Source: Sinotaia quadrata
Lineage: Eukaryota > Mollusca > Gastropoda > Architaenioglossa > Viviparidae
Reading direction: 5' to 3'
Assembly (NCBI GenBank): GCA_028829895.1
Contig: CM054181.1
Span: 105,535,360-105,599,359, forward strand
DNA length: 64,000 nt
Shown here: positions 35,273-48,301 of the stretch, one piece after another
How positions within the stretch are numbered: the first letter of the stretch is position 1
Layout: each line of letters opens with the position of its first letter
Position numbers and translations under genes: made by a program
The notes under the pieces: model-generated
What the model was told of the DNA's origin: nothing
What the model saw: only the letters and a program-made list of their open reading frames with translations
Database searches by the model: none

Positions 35273-35875
35273 TTATGGCGTTGTACATGCCTCTATGATT
35301 AGTTCCACCCACCCCCTGCCAACACATATGGACGGAAGGGGGAAATCAGCAAAGTGGTTTTGATCCAAGAGACCATGGGCGATGTTTGTGTGATGGAGTC
35401 GTACCGAAGCGGTTGGTTCTGGTTCCGCTCGAGAAATTCTGTACTTATGTGCTGGCTGGTTGGTTTCTCTTTGGAAAGCCTGATGATCGGTATCTGTTGC
35501 TGCTGTCGCCTGAGGTGCTGAAGTATTTCTTGATGTGTACTCAGATTGTCTTTAATACTTCGTTATGGTTTTGAGGCTTCGTACCATAGAGGAATAGAAA
35601 TCATGTAAATATTTCTGCTTCTTTGGCTGAGCATCAGATGAAGCACATATAATTGGCATTCGTGTAGGGGCCATATTGTACGAAACGCACTTATGAGAGT
35701 GCAAACGAAAAGTACACGAATTACACTCGGTGGAGCGATATGCTGGTGCTATGACAGGCCCGCAGGAACTAGGACTGACCGAGGTAACAGCATATTCACA
35801 CTCACGTCTTTCGTCCCACCGCTCAGTCCGATTCCCCCCCCCCCCTCCTCTCCTAACGTGTAGAGTTGCATTCAC
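35273..35875 (-). pseudogene. Long open frame broken by one stop
   Basis: On the minus strand a frame is open for about 107 codons to a TAA at 35554-35552, then in the same frame for a further 92 codons to TAA at 35275-35273. The first part has several Cys (SSCGPVIAPAYRSTECNSC; HSHKCVSYNM). The second is hydrophilic (SAPQATAATDTDHQAFQRE). The upstream end is a poly-G tract and lacks an ATG. About 200 codons with one stop is uncommon in this A/T-rich DNA, so it may be a decayed gene or transposon piece. Other frames are also open around 35375-35574, so local base composition may contribute. No family is recognised. Confidence 0.28.
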
Positions 35876-37085
35876 GTAAGCTGAATACGTTCATGTGCGA
35901 CACTATTGTACTCTCATAAGCAATGCATTACCTCTGTGCCGGAATAGTCATATTAAATATTTTATTAACTCTAATCGTGTTCTTTGTTAACTGAATGACA
36001 TCACAATGTAATGTCTCTGTAATGTACGTTCTGGTATTGTTATATGTTTCATATTAATTGGTAAACTAATCCATCTTGAGACCGGTACGTGTCAGTTGGA
36101 CACATATCTTTCGGAAAGCTAATCTCCTTAACTGCGAGTGGCCCTCTTGGGAAATTTGGGATAGTAGCTCTATAGATAATAGCTACATTGAATAATTTTC
36201 TTACGAGACCTTGACCCCTTACACTTTACCTCGCAAAAATCTAACAGCTAGATCGGAATGAAAGCTTTGAAATCTAATTATCGATATACATATGTAATGA
36301 AAATTCATCCCCCCCCCCCCAACACACACACACACACACACACTTGGACACATAGACACGTGTAGTACATTTCTTGAATGGTTCTCATCAGGTTATTAGG
36401 TAGTCTTGTATATCGGGTGGATTTGTTTGTTTTGAAATTAAGTTGTGAAACATACATAATATACAAATAGACCGTTATTGACCAATATCTCTCAAGTTTG
36501 CTGCCAGTTGCATTTCATGAGGCAGAATGTTAAATAAAATAGGCCAAAACGGCCTCGTTTCATAACGAGATTGTGTTCACTAACGGGCTTATGAAAGTGT
36601 CGAAATTGTTGTTAATGTAGGGGGCGCTTTCGGCTTTCGCGCTGGTGTCGAGAGCCCCTGTCGACTTTATATTAACCTGTATTAGATAATAGTTCACATC
36701 ACGTGATAGTGGATGACAGCATTTGAAACTTTCTCTTTTAACATAGCTCAGATACTGGAATCATATTTAAGATGTCGATTGGTGAATAATAGATTGAAAT
36801 ATTGGCACATTAAAAAGAATGGAATAGAATAAACAGTGAGACTGAGACGGTTAATTTTAAATCATTATAAAATAAATTTCACTTGGCAACGTGCCTACAA
36901 GAATGGTTGAATTTCGTGAAGGTAAAGTGGATGATTAAGCTTATTAGAGTCATAGTGGATGCATTAATTTAATTCATCCTAAGCTTATTTGTAATGCATT
37001 AGACTGAAGAGTGTGTTTTAGTTTAATTACGAAATTTTAAATATATTGTAGTTTGGATTGACGATTCATTCCATTCTTGACCGTC
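35876..37085. other. No gene seen; C run and CA tract
   Basis: C run followed by CA repeats at 36309-36343. The rest is unremarkable. Confidence 0.45.
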
Positions 37086-37265
37086 TGCATGTAGGCTTTC
37101 ATTCAAATCCAATGTAAGTCTTCATTAAAACCCATTGTATGCCTTCATCCATACCCAATGTAAGTCCTTCACAGAGATTCAATGTAAACTTTCATCAGTA
37201 TCTAGTGTAAGGTTTATTCAGTCCCACTGTAGGCTTTCATAAGTCCAGTGTTTGCCTTTATCAGT
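37086..37265. repeat. Degenerate tandem repeat, about 23-27-bp unit
   Basis: Seven or so diverged copies of (C)TTCATnnnnACCCAATGTAAG. Confidence 0.6.
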
Positions 37266-37785
37266 ATATATAGATTAAACCTTCGTCAGGATTAACGGTA
37301 GTCCAGTGTATGCTGTCATGCAAACATAGTGCACAAAATACAGAGTAAATATAGACATTCAATGACACTGTGGGCACCAATCGTAGGCCTACATCACATC
37401 ATAGTGTAAACCCTCATTACAAATCAAATGTCTGCCTTCATATAGTTATTCATCAGTATATCGAATATGCTTTCATAATTATTCGAACTAGTCTTGCAGT
37501 CTCCATTTGAAAAACCTCCTCTCGTGTACACTACACGTATAGACCATATTCTGCAGGGTTAAGGCCGTCGATAGTGGTGATAGTATTCAAAACCACGTGT
37601 ACTTTTAAATTCGATAGTAGAGTTAGTAAGGTCTCGGAATCTTGCAAAGATTCTGAGAGATTCAAGATTTTAGTAAGGGGCAATTCTTTTTCTTCTTAAT
37701 TATTATTGACTTTTTTAGATTTCTGTTATCTGTCGATTAGCTGGTTGCGAACTTTGGTCTCGTAGTTATATCAAGATTCTGGTTA
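37266..37785. other. No gene seen
   Basis: Possibly a further decayed continuation of the preceding array to about 37480; otherwise nothing. Confidence 0.4.
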
Positions 37786-38205
37786 CGAGAGTGTGGGCAC
37801 TTGCAGTGAGTGCTGCTTTTAGCCGGAGTGGTTCAGGCACTTCGAGTGCTGCTCTTAACTGGGTGGGTGTGGGCACTTCAATGAGTGCTGCTTTTAGCTG
37901 GAGGCAGTGTGAGCGTGGGCACTTGCAGTGAGTGCTGCTTTTAACTGGGGTGGGTGTTGGGCACTTCAATGTGCTGCTTTTTGCCGGGGGTGGTATGTGG
38001 GCACTTCCAATGAGTGCTGTTTATAGCTGGAGGTGGTGTGTGTGGGTTCACTACCGGTGAGTGCGGCTTATAGCGGAGGTGGTGAGGGCACTGCCTGTGA
38101 GTGCTGCTTTTAGCCGGAGGTGGTGAGGGCACTGCCAGTGAGTGTTGCTTTTAGCCGGAAGTGGTGAGGGCACTGCCAGTGAGTGCTGCTTTTAGGCAGA
38201 GGCTG
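37786..38205. repeat. G-rich minisatellite, about 40-50-bp unit
   Basis: About ten copies of GGGCACTTGCAGTGAGTGCT followed by GCTTTTAGCCGGAGGTGGTG. Left copies have 'CACTTC', right copies 'CACTGCC'. Antisense frames are Pro/Ala/His-rich artefacts. Confidence 0.9.
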
Positions 38206-38624
38206 TGTGGTCTGATATCCGCTAATGTTTCAGTCTTTCCCCGTTCTTTTGTTTTTATGTGTCTCTTATCTGGTACTGCAACATTGATGATTCTTGTTGT
38301 CATTTGGACATGTTCATAACTACGATGTTGGGTGTTTGTGCGTGAATTGCGCTGTCTCTTCTTGTTTTGAAGCCTCACAGTATTTTAAATTCTATTTTGA
38401 GGACTGTGTTTGGTTGTTGCATCCATACTTTTTGGGGTGTTTTGATTCCATTAGTTCTTACACAGATTTCTATTTAAGATTTTTGCTACTTCATTTTGTC
38501 TTCTGGTATATTCAGTTCCAGCTAGAAACTGACTCTCGAACATATATATGTTCCGTTGTTTGATTCATGCTCTTGCACAGTCGGCATTAGGGATCCTTCG
38601 AAATTTTCATGGCTTTTGTGTTTG
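38206..38624. other. No gene seen
   Basis: Unremarkable. Confidence 0.45.
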
Positions 38625-39349
38625 TAATCAGTAAACCAGGAGATTCAGGTAAAACAAGGAAAGGCCACTTAGGCTCATTAAGATAATGGCTGCCTTTCAT
38701 GACCGCACTTCTTACCACTCCAAATTCAAGTATCAACTTACAGCTTCCTGCAACAGTATTTACTAGCCCGATGCGTGCACACAGCAAAATAAATACATCA
38801 ATTTTACGAGCGATTTCACCTGAAACAATGTCAAATGTTTAGCATACTATATACGAGCATCTTAGTTCACAATTTGTAGAAATAATAGTCTACTTACATA
38901 GTACATCTCTGTGTAAACGCAGGTATAACATATCAATAATAAACTGCACAAAATATTTCTTAATCCATTCTCTCACATCAGTCAGTTAACTCACCATTAA
39001 ACTAATGACTGCCTTTCATGACCAGACTTCTTGCCACTCCAAATTCAAGCGATTAGACAAATAGAATTTTCTACAGCATGCAAACTTTTGATCTCAGCTC
39101 ATTGGTTGGTCGCGTTCCTGTAAATATTAACCATTGGATATTAAAAAAAAACTATCCATCCAGCTGGAACTGGTTTGGATTACCTCAGCAATATCTACCA
39201 TATTCTCAACTCGAAATGTGTATTCCAACTCTGACACTTACAAAAATACCATCATAGAGAGTGCCCAAGGTCGGGTCACTTAGACAATTTAATAATTTTT
39301 ATAACAATTAAGTCTAGAAATAGGGATAGACAAATTTATTCCGCCACAG
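38625..39349 (-). repeat. Dispersed repeat A, copy 2 (reverse)
   Basis: Reverse complement of 9320-10044 over its full length with substitutions and indels. It contains one extra internal segment, CATGACC(G/A)(C/G)ACTTCTT(A/G)CCACTCC, that is itself present twice (about 38698 and 39018). Confidence 0.82.
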
Positions 39350-39410
39350 GGACATTACATTTTGGAGTTCCGGTCATAACCATCCATCTATCTTTCTCAT
39401 ATGCTGGCAC

Positions 39411-39556
39411 ATTCACTCACTCTCTCAGATGATTTCCTTTCCGTAACCCACCATTCATTGAGTGCTGTGTCAGGCAGTCACTAGCTCACTCACTCAGATG
39501 ATTTCCTTTCCCTAACCCACCATTCATTGAGTACTGTGTCAGGCAGTCACTAGCTC
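39411..39556. repeat. Tandem duplication, about 73-bp unit
   Basis: Two near-identical copies with core GATGATTTCCTTTCC and ACCCACCATTCATTGAGT. Confidence 0.93.
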
Positions 39557-40041
39557 ACACAAACGGGTGATCTTCCAGTTGATGGCTGCGAAAATGAAAA
39601 GCAGGTTTTCAAAATGTACTGAGGGATGGTGGGGAAAAAATGTACACTGCCATTTCGAACTTTTGTCAGTCGGTTGACTAATGCAAGGCATGAAAGTGGA
39701 GCCGACAGGGATTCGCCATTGTAATCTTGTGGGATGCTGAATTTAAAGCAGATGTTCGATTATTCTCGCAGTATGATCGTTTGATCTGGAACTTGCCGAT
39801 TTTATTCATATTTTCTTGTAAATGAAGAACCCCAGAGCGCTATATATTAAGAACATCAAACAACTACCATTGCATTATTGCTGTTACTAATCATTGTATC
39901 GTGTGCAAATGTAGCTTAATGTATTCTTTAACTGTAATGTGATGACCACTCACTTATGTACGCATGCTGTCTATTGAGAGAGTGATAATTAGATCAATAT
40001 ATACATTGATAGATCGAGAGATATGTCGATAGATTCATAGA
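39557..40041. other. No gene seen
   Basis: Unremarkable. Confidence 0.45.
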
Positions 40042-40091
40042 CATCTATCTATCTATCTGTCTGTCTGCCTGTCCGTCTGTCCGTCCGTCCG

Positions 40092-40160
<69 letters not shown>

Positions 40161-40161
40161 A
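40042..40161. repeat. (TCTA)n microsatellite with TCTG/TCCG head
   Basis: About 18 perfect CTAT units preceded by variant tetranucleotides (GTCT, GTCC). Confidence 0.95.
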
Positions 40162-40164
40162 AGC

Positions 40165-40707
40165 TACTACATTAGTAGCACGCAAATCCGGGACCTACAA
40201 TGCTAACACCCAAGTCTGAGAAGTACATTAATAGGACAAAAGTCTGAAAGCTATAGTACTAGTACACAAGATTTAGAGCTACATTAATAGTACACAAACT
40301 GAGACCAAAATACTTGCACACAAGTCTGAGAGCTACATTAATAGCACACATGACCGGGAGCTAAAGTACTAGCACATAGGTTTAAGGGCTACATTACTAG
40401 GTCACACTTCTGAAAGCTACATTACTACTTCACAATTCTGAAAGCTACATTACTTGCTCAAAAGCCTGAGAGCTAAAACACTAACTAGCACACAAGCAAA
40501 GACTAAAGTACTAGCACACAAAGACCGATAGCTATTGCTAGTACACACGTTTGAGACTTAGCATACTAAGACATGAGTCAGAGAGCTACATTAATGACGC
40601 GCTAGTATTAGGAGTGCATTAGTTTTTTAGTGTCAAACTGCCTTACTGGACACTAGTCCAGAGTTACGTTTCTAACGCACTTGTGTGAGAGATTGGAGAA
40701 ATAGTAC
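40165..40707. repeat. Decayed 28-bp tandem array
   Basis: Diverged copies of TCTGAGAGCTACATTAATAGCACACAAG-like sequence. It is continuous with the 57-bp array to the right, whose two halves are each a version of this unit. Confidence 0.75.
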
Positions 40708-41120
40708 ACTAGTTACATTACCGATACACCAGTCTGAAAGTTTAATTACTGACACACTGGTTTGAGAATTGCATTACCGATACACCAGTCTGAAAGTTTA
40801 ATTCTGGCACACTGGTTTGAGAATTGCATTACCGATACACCAGTCTGAAAGTTTAATTACTGACACACTGGTTTGAGAATTGCATTACCGATACACCAGT
40901 CTGAAAGTTTAATTACTGGCACACTGGTTTGAGAATTGCATTACCGATACACCAGTCTGAAAGTTTAATTACTGACACACTGGTTTGAGAATTGCATTAC
41001 CGATACACCAGTCTGAAAGTTTAATTACTGGCACACTGGTTTGAGAATTGCATTACTGGCACTGGCACACTAGTTTGAGAATTGCATTACTCGCACACTA
41101 GTTTGAGAATTGCATTCATA
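40708..41120. repeat. Minisatellite, 57-bp dimeric unit
   Basis: About six near-identical units, each made of two diverged halves (ACACCAGTCTGAAAGTTTAA and ACACTGGTTTGAGAATTGCA). Right-hand copies keep only the second half. Confidence 0.92.
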
Positions 41121-41590
41121 TTGTTAGCTTGACATGAGCATAAATAATTTGTCAGCTATTAAGCAGATTTCCAACAACATCACTATGAGTACTAGTTACC
41201 GATATATCCTAATTCACAGGTCAACTATTTCGTGTTGAAAAGTTCTTTGGTGGTGTGTGTGTATGCATCAACTGCGTGAGTATGGCTTGTATCATGGAAA
41301 AATTACTTCTGAGTAGATTTCGTAAAGGAAGGCCCTTGTGAGTAAATAAGGCAGGTCGTGATGCCTAAATGTTGTCGATAGAAGGTTATGTCTAAATGAC
41401 GTCAGTAGAGAAAGCCTGTTATGTTTTCACTGTGTCGGTAGAGGAAGGCCATTATGTCTGAATGTCGTCGGTAGAGGAATGCCATTGTCGATAGGTGAAA
41501 TCCGTTATGAATAAATGGCGTAGGTACTGTAGATGATTATGGATGATGATGAATATAGGTGAAAGTGAGTAAATTACATCATTAAAGGAA
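41121..41590. other. No gene seen; weak GTCGGTAGAGGAA repeats
   Basis: A degenerate motif (GTC(A/G)(G/T)TAGAG(G)AA..GCC..TTATG) recurs about five times between 41370 and 41520. Confidence 0.45.
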
Positions 41591-41832
41591 GTGACTTATG
41601 TAAAGATAGGACATTTTGAATATATGACATTAGTAAATATAGGGCATTTTGAATATATGACATTAGTAAAGATAGGGCATTTTGAATATATGACATTATT
41701 AAAGATATGGCATTTTGAATATATGACATTAGTAAAGATAGGGCATTTTGAATATATGACATTAGTAAAGATAGGGCATTTTGAATATATGACATTAGTA
41801 AAGATAGGGCATTTTGAATATATGACATTATT
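41591..41832. repeat. Minisatellite, 33-bp unit
   Basis: Seven units of ATGACATTAGTAAAGATAGG plus GCATTTTGAATAT. At 33 bp (11 codons) with no stops, frames are open on both strands; this is array geometry, not evidence of genes. Confidence 0.95.
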
Positions 41833-43309
41833 AAGAGGAAATGACCTTGGTCAAGGGAAATCCATGCACTTATTTGAATTACGTGTTATTTTAGTTATTT
41901 TATCGGCTATTTGTACTGGTCAGAAGAAAAGACTTCGTTACAATCTTAATGCTTTCTGCGAGTCTCGAATGTGTCTGAGATAAATTGTTCACTCACTCAC
42001 TCACTCACGCACTCTATTTTCTCTTTTTATAAAAACATTTTCCAACTGTAATTGGAATGTACAAAAAGAATAGTTATGACAAAAGTTTAAAACTAAATTT
42101 TCATATAAATAATTAACTTTAAAAAATAACACGTAATTAGACATTTTAAAGGAAACTAATTGCATAAACATCTGTTAAGAGAAAGGTCAGAAGAGTGGGT
42201 GGAATAGGGAAGAGATGGGATGGGGGTTGTCTGATCGTTTCGCAATGTGCACTCAAGTCATGTCCCTTGCAGCAACCGTAAACTTGATCAAAGAAAAACA
42301 AAACAGCAAGAACAGAAAACAACAAACCAACCAAATAAACCCACGTGATCGATGTTCTTGTAACACCACGATTCTAAAGTTTTCGCAGCACCTGCAGTTT
42401 TCATGTAAACGCCTACGGTTATTGCCGTAGTTGCATGCTACAGAATATAAACGAGACAGAAAATGGATGATGGGTAGGAACTGGTGTCAGCCATTATTTG
42501 TTTGAAGTTAGTTTTTGCAACGAGAGAGAGGAGAGGATGTTTGTCTTCCAGCAATGGAAATGGCAACCACAAAAATATCCTCCATTGGAAGAAATTATTC
42601 GAGGAAAGAAAATTAGTAAAAATGTCTTAAATGAGTTCACATTATATATCATTAGTCATTTATTTATTTTGTTCTCGTTACTGCTGCTGTTCAGAAACGG
42701 TTTCAGTCATTATTTAAAAACATTTGAAACACACATCTGTTTGCCAACAGTTTATGTCATTAAACATCATCAGTCGGTCAGCTGATACAGTCACATGATA
42801 CTTTCATTCGGGGATTTTGCTCATCAGTACTAAATGACGCAGTGGACTGTGACGTCAGCTTGCAGGGAGGCTTCCTACCACGAATAGAGATATGGGAACG
42901 GTCTGTGCCTGTGCTCATTTCGACACAGTGGCGCTTGTAGACGGGTCTCGTGCGAACGTCACAATGTCCTTACGAGACTACACAGGGCTTTATTATTATA
43001 TTTAGTCACCAACACAATCCCCACCAATGACCGTGAGTATCGGATGTGTTCTGTTACAGGACGACTACTTTGATAAGTATGGTCGAATATATAAATGAAT
43101 GTAAGGTTGTGCAAGTGCGCCTCAGTAAATTATGTACGAGTGCTACAGTTTATAGTGAACGACTACAGTCTGACTGGCGACGGGGTGGTATATCAGGACC
43201 CGATTTCAAAAATGACGGTAGCAGAATTTACTTCGTCAGTACATTGGAAACAGCAGTGCCTTCTGATAGAGGGTCTAGTGATACTAATACAAATATATCT
43301 TTGTTCACA
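41833..43309. other. No gene seen
   Basis: TGACGTCA at 42850-42857 in a relatively G/C-rich patch (42830-42980). The plus frame at 42498-42785 has a hydrophobic stretch but no other support. Confidence 0.4.
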
Positions 43310-43311
43310 CA

Positions 43312-43379
<68 letters not shown>
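43310..43379. repeat. (CA)n microsatellite
   Basis: About 33 units ending in a GCGCGCGCG segment. Confidence 0.95.
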
Positions 43380-43380
<1 letters not shown>

Positions 43381-43644
43381 GCGCGCGCGATATGTTGCAT
43401 ACTTTCATTGCTTTTGAAGCACGGTGAATTTATTTTTAAGCATAACGAATTCCTTCTTAATTATTACATCAACAGAAAACCCACTGAAAATTACTTTCCC
43501 CTGTCTCTAAGCATTCATTTGCATTCATATCATGTGATAATTGTACGACATTAAGATTAGATGACCTTGAGATCAACATTATTGCATCGCATGCATTTGA
43601 TTTAAATGTTAGCCATGAAACTGTGTCAGTAGCATTATGTATGT

Positions 43645-43706
43645 ATATCTATCTATCTTTCTCCCCATCCGTCTGTCTGTCTGTCTATTTATCTATCTAT
43701 CTATCT
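43645..43706. repeat. TCTA/TCTG tetranucleotide tract
   Basis: Mixed (CTAT)n and (CTGT)n runs. Confidence 0.85.
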
Positions 43707-43738
43707 AGCAATAAACTGTTCATAGCGTCCTGGTGTGG

Positions 43739-43783
43739 AAAAGAAGAAAGAACGAAAGGAAAAGAAGAAAGAACGAAAGGAAA
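43739..43783. repeat. 22-bp tandem duplication, purine-rich
   Basis: AAAAGAAGAAAGAACGAAAGG occurs twice in direct succession. Confidence 0.85.
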
Positions 43784-44244
43784 ACAAGAAACCTTAAATG
43801 TAACCGTAACTGTGATAGTCAATAATTCATAGTTCTTGACTTAAATTTCCATGTATAGTCAAATGTCTCTCTCTTTCCTTTCTCTCTGTCTTCTTTCTTT
43901 CTCCTCCCCCTCTCCCTCTCTATCCATAAGTCTCCTCCATTCCTACATTCCCGACAACTCTCCCTCTTCCTTTTTTCTTCTCTCACCATTCTTTTACCTC
44001 TCTTTATTTATCTCTCTATTTCTCTCACCTCACCTCTCTATACAAAAATCTTTTTTTCCTTCTCCCTTCCTTAAAAAAATCCACCTTTCTCACGTTTTCG
44101 CTGTTCCCCCGATCTATTTCCTATTTCAGTTATTGCCTCCCTGTCCCCCCACTCCTCGTTCCCTCTTTATCCACGCTTATTCTGGCTTTTAGTACCATTG
44201 ACCTTCCAGTCTAAATCTTGAACGGTTTAATTATTTTTTTCTTT
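43784..44244. other. Pyrimidine-rich tract
   Basis: 43865-44180 is almost wholly C/T on the plus strand, interrupted by short A/G islands. No gene. Confidence 0.7.
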
Positions 44245-44625
44245 GAGGTACATTTGTTTCGTTTTACAGTTGTCATAACTCACTACATTTGGTTTTACAT
44301 TTGTCGTGACTCAGTACATTTGTTTCGTTTTACAGTTGTCCTAACTCAGTATATTTGCTTGGTATTAGAGTTGTCGCAACTTAGTACATTTGTTTGATTT
44401 TAAGCTGAAGTGGCTTAGTACATTTATTTGATTATACAGTTGTCGTGACCCGGAACAGTTGTTTTATTTATAGTTGTCATGGTTCGGTATATTTGTTTGA
44501 TTTTACAGTTGTAGTTTGTATATTTAGTTGATTTTACAGTTGTAGTTCGGTATATTTAGTTGATTTTGCAGTTGCTGTGGCTCGATATGTTTGTTAGATT
44601 TTACAGTTGTCGTGACTCCTCCCCA
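44245..44625. repeat. Minisatellite, about 33-36-bp unit
   Basis: About ten diverged copies of TTTGATTTTACAGTTGTCGT followed by GACTCAGTACAT. Confidence 0.85.
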
Positions 44626-44933
44626 GTACCCCTCGATCATTTCTGAAGGTGTATGTCCCTTGGGCACCTCTAGAAAATATAATAATATAATAAATATAAT
44701 AGACAGCTGGTTTAAATGCTGAGCTTTCCAGAGACCACTTCGCCCAATGTCATTTTTAATTTCATAGGAATTTTCTTTTAGAGAATATTTTCCTCATCAA
44801 AACCAGTAAGAATTCTATGCCACGTGGGAATATTCTAGCAGTAACATCATGGATTCGGTTTTGGCTTATTTTCTGTGTCGTATAAAGAAGATAACCCACA
44901 AAAAACTGACAAGAATTCTCCAGCTCTCCTCTC
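44626..44933. other. No gene seen
   Basis: Unremarkable spacer. Confidence 0.45.
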
Positions 44934-45003
44934 CACACACGCACGCGCACACACACACACGCGCACACACACACACGCGACATGAATTCTCCAACTCTCC
45001 CCT

Positions 45004-45081
<78 letters not shown>

Positions 45082-45160
45082 CATGAATTCTCCAACTCTC
45101 CCCTTCACCTTCCCCCCCACACACACACACCCAGCACACACATACACCCACACACCCCAC
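44934..45160. repeat. Three (CA)n tracts with a duplicated spacer
   Basis: CA tracts at about 44936-44981, 45006-45079 and 45118-45160 are separated by GACATGAATTCTCCAACTCT, which occurs twice; a related GACAAGAATTCTCCAGCTCT precedes the first tract. The whole is a CA-bearing tandem repeat. Confidence 0.9.
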
Positions 45161-48026
45161 ACCTCTTCTTATTTTAAAACTATGGTACTGAGATGCTGTC
45201 CCCAGCACATGCTGAACGTAAGGGTTTTTATTTTTATTTTGATCGCATTCTCATTCAGAACTCTTCCTAGTTACGATATGTTAGGACTTAGGTGATGCTT
45301 TGTTGCGTCCACTTTCGATCGTTTTGAGGAATACTGAGTGCGTAAAGACCTATAGCTGAAGAGCCACCAGACTTCATCATAAGAGTTACTTTCACTGATT
45401 TCCCTCGAGCTCGAGGTCATGTTAGAGAAGCCCTGTTCGAGGGCTGGGAGAATAGAGCCAGATGTTGTGCAGTAAGGGACTGGAGAGGTTGAAGGGCAGG
45501 TACAGAGAGAAACGCGGTCTTGGAGTTTTGCAGTGGTCTTAGTCTGACAAGCTTACTATTTTACTGTAACTTCTAATGCTGGAGTGTATGCTTGTTGATT
45601 CTGTCCATACTTTTTTTTTGCTTGGACCATATTTTTAGCTAGCCGGATATACCATTTAGCTTTTTTGAAACTCTAACCCTGAAGATAATGTGGCTTGTCC
45701 TATTGTTTTGTTTTGTCTAGTAAATTTGGCATGCGAAATGGTGTGCTATGGATTTTGAAGATTTTGCGAGTGCAACATTCCTTGACAGTTTGCGTTACAA
45801 TTCAGGTTTGGTTCCACCCAGCCCTTCAATGTAGATGTTCGCATGTCTTTGTCAGAATTTCGTATATTACTAAAATTATTTTATGAAGTGAAAGTTGAAA
45901 GATTTAGCAAGTAAAGGCTTATTTCATTGGCATTTTAAGTCACAATTACACTTTAATTATCCAGGCATGTGGCTTGCTAAATGTTCCTTTTCTTTGTCTG
46001 TTCCATTTCGCTTGATGAAAGTGTTAGATTGTAAAATCTTTATTGATCAAAATAAATAGCTTTTTGCAGTTTGGCTTACAATTAAATAACCAATGAGTAA
46101 GGTCGATACATGCCCTCTGAGTGCAATTGTACTGTTTCAAGCTATTGGATTAAATTCAGTGTTACACGCTGCACGCGGTCATTGAGGACCATTTCAGATA
46201 ATTTTGCATGCATGCGACCTTTTGGGACCATTGAGGAAATCTAAATTTATAGAAGAAAGGGAAAAAACTTAATAAGACAGAGGTTCATTTGGTAAAGTAG
46301 TAATTACATTAAACAGCTAAATGATACATGTAGAAAGCTAAACGTTTGGTTGAACCAAACATGAATCGTGGCCCAAATCACTAGTCATAGAGGTTGTTGG
46401 CATCAACCACATCCTTTTGCCGACTCGAACAGGGGAACGCGAATGGAGACCGCGTCATTACTCGCGAAAATTATGTCTGAGAGAAGAAAGCTAATGCCAT
46501 CGGGTTGACCGACTTTCAGTATTTTAAGTCCACTGCGATGTGCTTCCTGCCAAGTTAATCACCCTCACGCGACAGACTAACTACTGCTTTCACCTCACAC
46601 TTAATCTGCCGGTCCGAGACTATAGTCTTAACAGCTTCTTAATACAGAAAGTTCTTTCCCAGTGAATTTTTCGTAGGAACAGATCTTATGAGAGCAGTCA
46701 TTTACTGGTCTTTGAACTGCTTCACTCAGATATAAAGACAAAAATCATTGTTGGCGCATCCGCGTTTTTGCCTTCGATCTTTTGATTTGATTTGCTTACG
46801 TATGTCTTCTTATGCTTAGCGTAAGGCTTTCTGCATGGACTGTTACTGTTGTATCACTTTCACCCTATAGTGTCATTTAAAATGAGCGATTTACCTTTAA
46901 TTTTCGCTATTTAAAGCGCTCCCTATCCGTTTATCGCTATATACCTAGTAGCTAGATAGCAAGTTGCAGCCCTGGACACATCTTTAAACCTGACAGAGCG
47001 GCACGAATTGCGTGAAACTGACCCCGGATGAGAAAAGCTGATTGGAGACTGACGACAGCATGATTGGTGCTTGCTGACTCTATCTAGCCTCTGACATTTT
47101 TCAAGGCATTTCTAAATTCCTGTCCTTTTGCCTATTTCACCATTGTTGTCGACCCGTGCTCTTGTCGTTTCTTCGTGGAATATGTCTGCTTCGCCAGTCT
47201 TTGTGCTGTTGTAAATATATTTTATTTGTAGTTTTCTCATTTGTCGCTTATATACAGACTCAATCAGCCACTGATTGTACATATATCCACCCGAAAAAAA
47301 AACTACATTGTTTTTTGTCTTTTTGCATTATGCTTTAACGTACTGTTCCAATATTGTTTTGATTATCCCTCAGTCTCTTCGTCTTTTTATTTCGTTTCCC
47401 CCCTTTTTGTCTATTTATCTATCAATCTGACGACTATCTCTCTCTCTCTCTTTTTTTTCCCCCCAACACACTGTCTCATTTTCTTCCTTCTCCTTCTCCT
47501 TCCACAAGAGTTAATAAATTATATATTGATATGATTGTGACTTTCATCTGCCATTTTTTGCGCGCACTGTGTCACGCTTACTAAATCATAGTCCCCGTGT
47601 TCGTGTAGCGCCCACACCAGGTGTACCCGTGTTAACATTCTGTCTCGTTAAGTTTTGTTTGAACAACACGTAGTTAAAGCGAAGTTCCTGGAGGGGAGAG
47701 GGGTGTTCAAGTCTGCCACTCTGGGTGATTGGTTTTTGGAGGTGAGCTGCATGCCTGCTGGACGAAGATCACAGAGCTAAATGGAAAGTTTATATGTATG
47801 TCGGTTACGCTTTGAGATTGATTACCGAGTTTGTGATTCCTCTTCCGCTTCCGGCTTATGCTGATTTTGAATATGATTGTCAGTGTCTTGGAAACGGTTT
47901 TAGTCCAGAAAAAGGAGACTGGTCTGCTGTTTGTGGGAGTTTGTGTGTGGAGCGTGTATGTATGTATTTATGGACTGGGGATTTACAAAGCCCAATGAGC
48001 GGCCGCCATCCGTAGGATTTGATGCA

Positions 48027-48027
<1 letters not shown>
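45161..48027. other. 2.9 kb with no gene established
   Basis: T/C-rich patch at about 47433-47505. The plus frame at 47794-48015 (73 codons) has seven Cys but no splice or family support. Confidence 0.4.

Positions 48028-48090
<63 letters not shown>
48028..48090. repeat. (GA)n microsatellite
   Basis: About 30 perfect units. Confidence 0.95.
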
Positions 48091-48091
<1 letters not shown>

Positions 48092-48301
48092 TGTTTAAAG
48101 TTTTTAGATTTCCTTGACTGTTAAGCAAAAGGGCTCGATTCTTCATTCTAGCCAAGGAATGGGCATGGACGCTAATTTTGTAGTTTGAAATTGAAAGTCG
48201 TCGTGTCCTTTTGGGCCATAACTAAACTCACTTTTATAGAAAATATTCTTCTTTTTTACATCATACTGTAGGCAGTTGAATAAGGAGTGGGAAAATGCTA
48301 C

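Noticed and set aside
35375..35521. Plus-strand frame with ideal ACCATGG start and a hydrophobic Cys-rich end
   Set aside because: It overlaps the longer minus-strand open frame and is only 48 codons. One of the two may be real but this one has no further support.
41574..41983. Repeated MTLVKIGHFEY-type and MSYIQNALSLL-type frames
   Set aside because: Both strands of a 33-bp array are open at once, which argues for geometry rather than coding.
44762..45295. 148-codon frames on both strands
   Set aside because: They are dominated by His/Thr or Cys/Val runs from (CA)n tracts.
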